Assembly: GCA_963969495.1 (NCBI GenBank)
Contig: OZ018317.1
Span: forward strand, 219,050,691-219,114,690
Direction: 5' to 3'
Source of the DNA: Ceratothoa steindachneri
Taxonomy: Eukaryota > Arthropoda > Malacostraca > Isopoda > Cymothoidae
Length of the DNA stretch: 64,000 nucleotides
The first letter of the stretch is position 1; the number at the start of each line of letters is the position of its first letter. Under the pieces are notes generated by a model. It worked only from the letters and a program-made list of their open reading frames with translations, was not told the DNA's origin and made no database searches. The position numbers were made by a program, and so were the translations under genes. Shown piece after piece: positions 55,655 through 64,000 of this stretch.

Positions 55655-57310
55655 TTAGGAGGGAAGGGGGAAAGTAGTACCTCCCTTTCTAGTGCCCTTC
55701 CTGCTTAAATCCCTTAGATTGTATAGTAGGTTTAACATCTGATTCGCCTTGTTCTTCCTCTCTGTTATATGTTGTTTACCTTCTCTCCTTGTTATTTCTT
55801 TTTGTTCTAGCACTTTGCCTTCACTATGATATCTGTAGTTCTGAACGTCGACTACGATATCTCCTGTTTTGTTCCTGGAGATTGGGATTATAGTAAATTT
55901 TCTCCTATTGGTTCTTATCTTCCAGTCTCTTTCGTAATTGTTGATGTTGTTGATCTGTATTGCTATTGTCCTCGCCTGAAAGTGTTCGTTCCTGTACTGA
56001 GTAACGACTAATTGGCGTATGTCGTCCGTGAACTGGATGTTTAGACAATCAGGCATTATTGGTGGTGACAGGTCTGCTGTGTACATATATTGAATATAGC
56101 GTGGGGCTGAGACAGCAAGCTGAATATCCATTCATCACCACATATGCTCTCCTGTCTGTGATGTAATCGCAGAGAATTCTCTCCAAATTGCTTTTTATCT
56201 GGACATTCAAAATCTTATATTGCATTCCTCTGACCCAGAATTTGTCAATTGCTTTTTTTCTTAATCTCTCAGGATCAGATCCATGTAGTTATTCTCTGCT
56301 TTTCCTTTGGTTATTTTCTCTGTAATTATACCAAGTGCCATTGTAGTGTCCTTGCCTCTTATGAATCCAAATTGGTAATCATTATACAGGTCATTTTCTT
56401 CAAGATAAACCTTCAGTTTTCTCTTTATGATTTTCTCAAAGACATTGCCATGAAATTCAATAGCGATATTGGTATATAACTGCTGAGGTGACTCGTTCTT
56501 TTTCATGGCTTTCGGACGAAAATAATTTTGGCTAGTTTATAGCCATCTGGGAAGTAACTGGTGTTTAGGCACGCGTTATAAATATTCTCTAATTATCTGA
56601 TGATTACATCTGGTGCCTTGGTAAGATTAATTCGGGTTATTCCTGAGGGGCCTGGCGCTTTTTGCTTGAAGGCTTGGGTTGCGCTTTTAATTTACTCGGA
56701 TGTTATATAGGCCCCTGTACCCAGAATTCTTTCCCTCTCTTGTTCTACTCTTGATGCTGGGGTGCTCTTATCTATTTTTGCGCGTAACTATATATGGACC
56801 ATTTCGTCTATCTCTGGATTTAACTCTTCGTCCTCCTCTGGTGTTTTTCGCAATCACTGACTTCCAGTGATTGTAAAAAGTTCTTCTGTAGTCCTCTCTT
56901 CTTGGATCTTTTAGATCCGTTCATTCTTGATCGTTATCTTTTCTCTGGGGGTCTGCCTTTAAGTTTGTTTGTTTGTTTCCAGTTCTCCTTTGGTCGTGTT
57001 TCTTCGTCGATTTTCTCTACTAAACTATTCCATATATGTCCTTGCTGTTCTTCTATGAGATGCCTTATTTCTGCTTTCTGTCTTCTGATTGCTTCGCACC
57101 TTTCTCTATATGGACAAGGGAGTTTTACTTGGTTTAGTATTTCGTTTATTTGTCAGTTTTTCCTCTCCATTTTTTTTTTGTCCACTGAGGATGGGGAAAG
57201 AGTACGGAATCTCGTCTTCGGAATTTATCTTTCGTCCGCCTCAATGATTGTCTTTGTTAATCTTGAGTTCTCCTCATCAATATCTTCCAAGTTGTGTCAG
57301 TGAGATCATT
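55655..57310 (-). pseudogene. family J LINE, copy 7 (linker and RT)
   Basis: Minus strand. The linker is broken between 57310 and 56700. RT: AFKQKAPGPSGITRINL near 56660, YFPDGYKLAKIIFV near 56540. 56506-56261: NVFEKIIKRKLKVYLEEND, YNDYQFGFIRGKDTTMALG. 56131-55655: YTADLSPPIMPDCLNIQF with catalytic QFTDDIRQLV near 56030, then INNYERDWKIRTNRRKFTII. The palm motif A (LRD.. near 56240) is cut by a frameshift. FTDD replaces YADD, as in copy 1. The EN and ORF1 are missing. Confidence 0.8.
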
Positions 57311-57555
57311 TGGGATGAAGTTACTGAGATCTTGTTTTTTTTATTAAGCGTTTTATGCCTTCTTTCACCCATGTATGGGTCTAAACAGGCACGGTATTTT
57401 ATAGTGATTAAAATTTAAAAGCGTGAATAATAGTTATGAGTTGTGAATAGTGATCTGATGGATGAAGTGAATTGAAATGAATGAGTGGTGATAATTAAAT
57501 TGTACATGAATTAAAAGGTTTTTAAAATTGCAAGAAACGAATTTTTTATCATTTA
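57311..57555. other. unassigned junction
   Basis: AT-rich, between family J copy 7 and the family K LINE. Confidence 0.4.
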
Positions 57556-57559
57556 TTGG

Positions 57560-59350
57560 GTTTTGCTTCTTTTCATTTTCTAGAATTCAGTATATAATTT
57601 ACTTTCTTTTAAGTATGCAATCAGCTCAAATACTGCGGCGGGTTTGAGTGCATAGTCTCGTTGAGACAAATGCGCACTGGGTCTTTTTCTGTGATTATTT
57701 TTTGTAAAGATTCGAAGTTGGCCGATCGTCAGGAATATTCCATTGCAGGATTTGAGTTTGTTTTTCATATTCTTCGGTCTGTAGATCTATTTATGAGGCT
57801 TGGAGGCTCCGTATAGGGTTGAGCTACCCGACTTTGTATAGAGTTTGCGTGAAGTTTGTTTCGGCGTGCCTTGTGTTATCGGGTTCTGTATGTTTTTGTC
57901 CGTATTGTTAGTTTTCTTATTGAGAGTTTCCTTATATTTTACCTGAGGGCGCTAAAGCTTTGGTTTTGTGTTGCGCTGGGTGCTTAATAGAGGCATTTAT
58001 TTCTGGCTAGCGGGCGAGTGTGTTCTTTGTGAATACTGTATTGATAGTGGGGCTGTATGTCTGGAGGTATTTTCATTGGTATCAAGTTCTTTGTTTATTG
58101 CCAATTCTTCTGTAGTTGAATATGTGGACCTTAGTGCAGAGGTTGGTAATCTCTGTGGTGATATTTGGGAAAGGAGAGCCACTTTTGGGGGCTTTGTACT
58201 TCTATTTTGTGTTGGTGTGCCTGAGCAACACAGTACTGTTTTCTCGGCTTGAGATGCCGGGCAGTGGGAGTCTGGTATCAAGTGTTGTGAGTTTGTGAGT
58301 TGCTTGTGGAGGGGTGAGGGTAGCTCGCTATCGTAGCATATAGTTTCTATACTCGATGAGCTGTTTCTTCGGGTTGATTTAACTTCTGGGCTTTTAGTTG
58401 GTGAGGAGAAGGAGGCGGCAGATTTAGGTGATTCTTAGTGTTTTTTTTTGTGATTGCGCTTTAGGTAGGTCCGCTTCGGGGTGCTTAGTGGTTGGTGGTT
58501 CAGTTTGTATGTGGTGGGATTTTAACTTTGGACTTTCTAGGGGTCCTTGGCTTTTTTCCTTGGATATTGCCGTTTTGTTGAAGGCTGTTAGGTCCAATGT
58601 TGTTTTGGAAGTTAATTGGGTGGTTGGAGCTTTGGTGGTGAAAGCAACGGTAGCATAACTTGGAGTGCTCAAAGTTCTACCTTCCTTGGCTATGTCTTTT
58701 AAGGCTTGGTGTCTTCGGATGCCAAAACGGACAGTTCTAATCCGTGCCTCCTGATGGAAGTTAAAGTGCGGACATGTTCGCTTGAATGCGTGGTGGTTAT
58801 CTCCACAGTTAATGTATCTTTGCTTTGCATTGTTCACTGTTGTGTCATTTTTCGCAGCATTTGAAGCATAATTGTGGATCAGTTTTACAATATTTGGCCT
58901 GGTGACCAAACATCAAGCACGATCGACATTGAAATGGAGTGGGCAGTTCTTCCTATATTCGGATTGTCGTTCTTGCGAATCTAATTGTTCCTGGGATGGT
59001 TTGCTGTTTGAATGTTATTTTGGCGATTTTCAGTCTATTTAATGGCCATCATCTTCAAACAGCCTTTATATCCTTGGCATATGAAGGACTCCGTACTTTT
59101 GGGTCCAGGCATAAATCTGTTGAGTAGAACCGTGCCTACTCTCAGGTTGTGATTATTTTTGTCCGTTGGTTTTATTTCATTATCACCTAAGGCGATGAGG
59201 GCCAGTAGTTTTTTTGATATTTTTCCGGACTTGGCTTTAACTGTAGCCTCTGTTCAGTCAGAATTGATTGAGAATTCTGGTTGTGACTCCTCTGTAACGA
59301 ATTTTAATTGTTCTCGCAGTTCGAGTGCACAAAATGGTTCATTTTTTTTT
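57560..59350 (-). pseudogene. family K LINE: ORF1 and start of EN
   Basis: A different LINE on the minus strand. ORF1 N-terminal part near 59340-58980: LALIALGDNEIKPTDK, VLLNRFMPGPKSTESFICQ and GYKGCLKMMAIK. Zinc knuckles near 58940-58790: CLMFGHQAKYC, CFKC and RYINCGDNHHAFKRTC. The 58909-58424 frame (161 aa) continues HQALKDIAKEGRTLSTPSYA, then a T/S/P-rich tail. After a broken stretch the EN opens near 57750 with ILQWNIPDDRP (usually LQWN.RG) and QCAFVST. RT absent. CX2C knuckles and 'LQWN' suit a Jockey/I-type LINE. Confidence 0.68.
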
Positions 59351-59512
59351 GTTTTTTAGCGTTATATATCTAGACCAGCAAGCCGGTCCTAATATAATTC
59401 GGAGGTCGTTCATTTTTTGCGTTTTTCTGTTGTTTTTTTGTTGGGTATTTGTTTGTTGATTTTGTAGAGTTGGTGATTTAAGAATATTATCCATGGCCAA
59501 TAAGTAAAATTC
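59351..59512. other. unassigned
   Basis: T-rich, poly-T runs at 59342 and 59431. Confidence 0.4.
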
Positions 59513-59900
59513 AACACCCCCGCCCGTGGCAGCCCACACTGACCCCAACAAGGGACGGCACTACTGGGCGCCTTTTACATGGCCCCGGCCGATACCACTA
59601 GGCGGGGCGCTATACGCCTTCACCGCTACGCCTTGGGAACCCCGGACCAAGCCCACACATAGCACGGTAGGTTGATCAGAGTAGCGGATCAAGCTTGGTG
59701 ACAGGCTTCTGAGCGGTTAGGGTCACCACGCCTAACATCGGGTCGTAGGAAAGTTCAGAGCCGTGTTTCCCAGTTATTGGCTGGGAAACACGGTTATTGG
59801 CTGGTTTGAAGTCAGAGTTTTCCCTCTCCTAGGTGGAATGTCAACCAAGACTATGAGCTCCACCTGATCAGCCAGGTTATACCGCCAGGCACTCGGTCGT
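59513..59900 (-). mobile_element. SINE1-like fragment joined to an unassigned GC-rich piece
   Basis: 59795-59880 read on the minus strand matches the 3' half of SINE1 (GGTGGAGCTCATAGTCTTGG, AAAACTCTGACTTCAAACCA). The left part (59513-59794) is GC-rich and not recognised. It ends in a perfect 13-bp-stem hairpin at 59761-59793, and TTATTGGCTGG occurs both in the hairpin loop and just after it (59774, 59794). Confidence 0.55.
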
Positions 59901-59959
59901 TGGACACAATTTCTGTATAAGCAGGGGCACCACAAGCAGGTAATGCGCCAACAATTGGG

Positions 59960-60700
59960 GTGCAGAGGTTAAGTAGCCCTAAAGGCTATATATTGCGCAT
60001 GCAACCCCGAAACCCCCACTGAGTTCTTGTGTGTACCCTTCCAAGGTTGTACTCGTGTAGTCCTTCCTTGCAGGCACTGGTACCTGTATTGATTCATGTG
60101 TAATAGTGTTCCAACAGGGTTACTACATGCAAATGTAGCTGGTTGTATGTGGATATTAAATGGCATATTGAAGCTATGTAGCGTGAGGTCTGGCTTTGTA
60201 ACTGCATTGTCTGTGACATATGTTGGAAAGTCTGGTCCTAATCTCTTGAAAATGCTCCTTTCCAACATCATTTCTAAGTTAGCTCCCCTGTTGTTCCTAG
60301 AGTGGTATCCATTGAGATCTCCTATAAATATGGGAGAGACCTGTGCCAGAGATTTCTAGTAGGTTTTGCAGAAGAACATAATTTTTTATAGGTGCTTGGT
60401 ATCCTGTGGCTACTATTATTGGTATCATTTCTGTTTCAATTTTCACGGCTAAGCATGCCTCTTCCAAGTTGTTGACTTCATTGAATTTCAGCCCATTTAT
60501 TGCTATGGTTCTCATTTATGACGGTGTAATTAAACAGTTTTATTGTTCTTGTTTCTGGATTCAGTCCGTGTTTTGATATTAATATAATTTCTAGATCGGT
60601 CTCTTTAAAAATAATTCCTTATGTTGGTCTTTTACCGATCCATCCTTGAGTGTTAATTTTCGGAATACTGAGCTTTCTCCTCCTTTCCGGTTCCATTGTT
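59960..60700 (-). pseudogene. family J copy 8 endonuclease
   Basis: EN opening near 60690: KLSIPKINTQGWIGKRPT, IILISKHGLNPETRTIK, then 60515-60297 GLKFNEVNNLEEACLAVKIE and IIVATGYQAPIKN. The catalytic GDLN block is degraded to a YRRSQW region. The next part (60271-60080) reads FKRLGPDFPTYVTDNAVTKP and LHSFNMPFNIHIQ. The sequence leaves the family before the SDH box. Confidence 0.72.
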
Positions 60701-61079
60701 TACTAAGTTTGGTTGTTTAGACTTCTGACGGGTCGATCTCTTGTTGGATTCTGCTTCGTTACCTTTAAATCTGGCATTTTTCATGTCTTGGAATGTAGCA
60801 TGGTATTTTTTCCTCGAGTAAGAGTTTCGCCACTACTTTCTCGGCTTCCTCTCCATTTGCATTTACCTTCCTTAATAGCCCTTATGATGTCATTTTGCTT
60901 CTTACATCTCGGAAGTGAGAAGCATTCATCGATGTAGAGTTTTAATTTGATTTCTGTATGCCTCCATACGTACTTCTTTGATTTTGTCTTCCAAGTTGCT
61001 TTGCACTGTCCTGTTTGAGGCTTATTCAGTATTGGGTTCCTAGGCATTCGTTTGTGCCGACGTTCAAGCGACGTTAATG

Positions 61080-61880
61080 TTCAGTATTTCGAGGATGGAA
61101 GGTTCTCTGGAAACCACATCTTCTTCATTCCATTGTTTCCAACTTAGTGTTCAATGTTTTTGCGAATGTTTCTGGGTTTCCTATGTTCTTTACATGGGCA
61201 TAAAGTATGCATGTGAGCAGTTCCGTCGATGCCACATGTGGTACAGTTAAATGCATCTGTGGTTCCTGCATTTGTTTAACGGTTGCTTTAGCCACACCTG
61301 CAAACATTGCATTTCTCCTGATTTCTTCTTCATTTCTTGCTTCTCGTTCCTTTCGTTCTATTATTTCCTTTTGGTAGGGGGGCATGCCATTGCCATAGTC
61401 ATATGTGGACGATGGCAGTTTATGCATTTCTTCGTGTTCTCCTTACACTGTCTCCATTCGTGATTCTTCTGTCCACATTCCGGACATATTGTTTCCTTTT
61501 ATGTATAATTTGGGGTCAAATGGTCCTCTATCTTGTAGCAGGGGAAACATATTTCGATATTTGGATGTTTCTCGCGCTCTATGTTCTCTGGTGGTATTCT
61601 CATGTTGAATATGAGTAGTTCTCTTTGGTAGGTTTGGGATGCCATCTCTGTTGTCGCGCACACAATTTTGAAAACATGTGTGTGGTGGCCAAATTTAATA
61701 ATCTCGTTTATTTTTATGCCTTCATGATTTATTTCTATTTTCATTTCTTTCTTGTCGTGGAAACATACTTAGATGTCAACCTTCCTGCTAGGGAGTGATT
61801 TTGGGCGTTAGTCCGATTCCTTCGATTTTTTCCTCCGAAGACTATGTTTGTTTTATACTCTTTGTCTTTAAACCTGTAAT
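61080..61880 (-). pseudogene. family J copy 8 ORF1
   Basis: N-terminal reading near 61875: RFKDKEYKTNIVFGGKNRR. The core near 61744-61560: KINEIIKFGHHTHVFKIVCA, TTEMASQTYQRELLIFNMR, matching copies 1 and 3. Knuckles: CFPCYKIEDHLTPN with the last cysteine lost, then CPECGQKNHEWRQC and KCINCHRPHMTMAMAC. 61427-61125 continues KEIIERKEREARNEEEIRRN and LTCILYAHVKNIGNPETFAK. Only a few frameshifts; one of the better ORF1 copies. Confidence 0.8.
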
Positions 61881-61890
61881 AAAAGTGTAA

Positions 61891-62359
61891 AAAACGTCCC
61901 CTATTCCCTAAAAGCCTATGGTTCTCTATTTACCTACTTACTTTACCACTTCACGACCACCTTCTACCTATATAGGCCTAAGCTAATAGACGCCTCCACA
62001 GAATTTCTGGTTCGTGATCTTAAGGACGCCTATTTTTCGCACTCCCATTTGTGGCTTCCTTCTGGCGTTCACTATTTAGTGGCTCTGGGCGCAACAATGA
62101 TCATGTTATGTCGCTTTTAGTCGGAAAAATAAGGAAGTTAAAGCGTGAAATAAGAAGGTAATTAAAGATGAATTACCCCTTTATGGTAAACACCCCGCAC
62201 ACTGGAAACAGGAAGACTCTCTAATCAGTCCAGAGGGCGCATATATTTCTTCTCTCTTCTTATTTTGTGAAAAGTTAACGTTAATGAATAGTTAACTTGT
62301 CCTTGTTTTATTCTTCTTAAGCGGGCTCACAGCTCTCCGTATGAAAAATGAATTAAAAT
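61891..62359. other. unassigned
   Basis: No ORF or repeat identified. Confidence 0.4.
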
Positions 62360-62500
62360 TCAGTCCGTCAACAAATTTGTACGTTAATTTTTCTATTTAA
62401 TTATAGTTTACCGATCTAAATATTATTCATTTTTATATCCTTTTTCTCACATCTGAGTGGTGCAAACAAATATTCTTATGTTATGATAATAATGCTTAAA
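62360..62500 (+). mobile_element. Penelope-like 3' UTR fragment
   Basis: TTATAGTTTACCGATCTAAA, TATTATTCATTTTTATATCC, TTTCTCACATCTGAGTGG and AAACAAATATTC, collinear with the 3' UTR of PLE 1 at 50285-50360. No coding part precedes it, so it is a strongly 5'-truncated copy or a separate repeat shared by both loci. Confidence 0.65.
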
Positions 62501-62899
62501 TAGCATTGCCTGGTCCTATATATAATAAAGTATCATTAATGAGGTAATTAATTAAAAATTGTTAAATAACAAAGAAATTACAAGGTAATTACCCTGATTA
62601 AACTTCGCAGTATTTAAATTAATCACCTAGAATTAAAATGCCTCAAGAGAGGTGAAAGGATTAAAAGGGTAATTAGGGACAAAGTAGAACCGATATAAAT
62701 GGAAGATCAACGATTGCGGCGTCCATTGTGAGAATGAAGGCGAAGCGGATAACTAAGATGAAATTGGGATTCGTTTGTTAGTTAGACAATTGGAGAGGGA
62801 AGGGGAAATCCTCTCATTAAGTGATGATTTAGCTTTCTTTATGTAGAGTGATTCGAATATTTTAAGATAGAACATAGAAGGAACAGAAGAGAGAAAAAT
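62501..62899. other. unassigned
   Basis: AT-rich with repeated AGGTAATTA words (62540, 62585). No gene. Confidence 0.4.
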
Positions 62900-63815
62900 A
62901 AATTAATCTAATGATGCTGTGTCCTATACTGTGCAAATGATTCCGCACACTAGAAATTTCTATAGCGGAGAGTATTTTATGTGTTCTATGGGAGATCCAT
63001 AGATGTTTGTAGATTCTCTGCTTAAAATGTAGGCTAGTTTGGCCCGCGTAGCAGGTATTGCAGTCTGTACAGTTGTATTGGTAGACAACAAATGATCTTT
63101 ACATCAAGGGTATATGGTATTTGAAGGAAAGAAAGAGTCCATAATATTACGATTAATGTATATAAAAGTAAACTTAACTTGCAGTAAAATATTGCGTAAA
63201 ATACCTTTAAAGAAAAGTCTAAAATGGAAGTGCCAATAAATTAAAGTTTTATGAAAACGTTCTGTTTGAAACCGTACCGTACACCGGATTGGGTTTAAAT
63301 AGTTTCTTTTATAATTTTGTTACGTAATTGTTGAAAAAAAAATAATGGGGTACATGTTATAGCTAAAGTAAGTTTTCATAAAATTCATTTCTTTATAGAA
63401 TTCTAACCAGGTAGAAGTGATTTAGTAGCCTCTAAATACTTTGTTATACAGGCTATTTAAATTTCATTTGTACAGAGCTAAAAAGATTCGTCCCTATAAG
63501 GATAGTTGTAACTTTTCTGCATACAGATGTTTTAAAACTTATATTCTCTCCATTTACTGAAACATAAGGGAAGTTAACCCTATTATTTATATCATTTTCA
63601 TTCGGGTATTTAATATTTCGCTGTTGGGAATTCAGACACCGTTCAGAATAACTCAACACGTTATTTGTTACAGAAAAGGAGGAAACAGTCATCCACTAAT
63701 CTCTTATAAACAACTGGTTTGAATAGAAGATGGCACTTATCAAGCCACACATCCCATTGCAATTCCATCTACCTGTTTGTAGAGAATATTATTAGAGAAA
63801 AATATAGTAGTAGTT
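62900..63815 (-). pseudogene. Penelope-like element 2: RT and GIY-YIG endonuclease
   Basis: Minus strand. RT near 63810-63740: NILYKQVDGIAMGCVA, the conserved 'YKQ.DG.AMG' block, then VVYKRLVDDCFLLF near 63715-63675, the catalytic box (VDD intact, preceding Y replaced by L). 63692-63453 gives CLNSQQRNIKYPNENDINNR and FPYVSVNGENISFKTSVCRK. After a poorly readable linker (63440-63110) the nuclease starts at about 63096: VVYQYNCTDCNTCYAGQTSL, HFKQRIYKHLW and SSVRNHLHSIGHS. The YAG half of GIY-YIG, R and the H/E region are visible. It belongs to a different PLE subfamily from PLE 1. Confidence 0.85.
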
Positions 63816-64000
63816 CGCTATTCTGCCTTGGCCGTGACCAGATAATGAAATATACATAAATATCAATATTAAAATCACTTTATGAGCCTGAGGACACGGG
63901 GGGCCGTTCCTCTTTAGGTAGAGGTGCCAGGGAGTATTATGTTTTTCACAACGAACAGCATAGTAGTAGTAGGAACCTCTGTCCACCGGGACATGGGGAC
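63816..64000. other. unassigned right edge
   Basis: A minus-strand ORF of 64 codons has no motif. The PLE may continue beyond the window in broken form. Confidence 0.35.

Larger units (their letters stand above)
59960..61890 (-). mobile_element. family J LINE, copy 8 (ORF1 and EN)
   Basis: Minus-strand copy with ORF1 (61880-61080) and EN (60700-59960). The RT is missing, cut at about 59960. Same family as copies 1, 3 and 6 by its knuckles and EN opening. Confidence 0.77.

Overview
This is eukaryotic, intron-era DNA with no recognisable host gene: almost every stretch that can be identified is a broken transposable element. The TE mix is non-LTR elements with ORF1, endonuclease (EN) and reverse transcriptase (RT), Ty3/gypsy elements with a CHCC-type gag knuckle, Penelope-like elements (PLEs) with GIY-YIG endonucleases, hAT transposases, tRNA-derived SINEs and long (TA)n arrays. 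This suggests an arthropod, probably a crustacean. That call rests on TE resemblance only and is of moderate to low confidence.

Layout. 1-2.5 kb: minus-strand CR1/L2-like LINE scraps and the first copy of a 327-bp MITE. 2.5-6.9 kb: a nearly full-length CR1-group LINE (minus; PHD-finger ORF1, EN, RT). 7.0-10.2 kb: an I-like LINE with RNase H (minus), split by the second MITE copy. 11.4-14.9 kb: first of eight copies of a Jockey/I-like LINE, here called family J (minus). 15.0-17.9 kb: a deleted gypsy element. 18.1-28.7 kb: J copies 2-5 (plus), with an unassigned block at 23.7-26.2 kb carrying alternating tandem repeats. 28.8-30.6 kb: a 138-bp palindrome inside (TA)n and a diverged tandem duplication. 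30.6-31.5 kb: hAT transposase. 32.0 kb: SINE. 33.1-35.9 kb: a LINE (family R) interrupted by a compact 1306-bp LTR element with two 501-bp LTRs. 35.9-38.7 kb: a dispersed repeat and a second hAT, itself interrupted. 38.7-40.2 kb: second family R LINE. 41.6-46.7 kb: a gypsy element with most domains present, its 5' LTR carrying a hairpin element and a SINE. 46.7-49.2 kb: (TA)n arrays, a hammerhead-core-like segment and the second copy of the dispersed repeat. 49.4-50.4 kb: SINE and PLE 1. 51.1-61.9 kb: J copies 6-8 and a further LINE (family K), all minus. 62.4-63.8 kb: PLE 3' tail and PLE 2.

The genes do not form a pathway; they record successive, often nested, insertions. The RT/EN ORFs carry stops and frameshifts, so none looks active. 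The best-preserved events are the non-coding ones: two MITEs with perfect 8-bp target duplications, and the compact LTR element with equal-length LTRs and a 6-bp target duplication. The most unusual signals are hairpins next to (TA)n arrays that share a CTGAAGATG...CGAAACG core with differing but self-complementary stems (hammerhead-like, possibly PLE termini), and a 36-bp LINE coding fragment found again, stop codon included, inside an unrelated tandem repeat 1.2 kb away.
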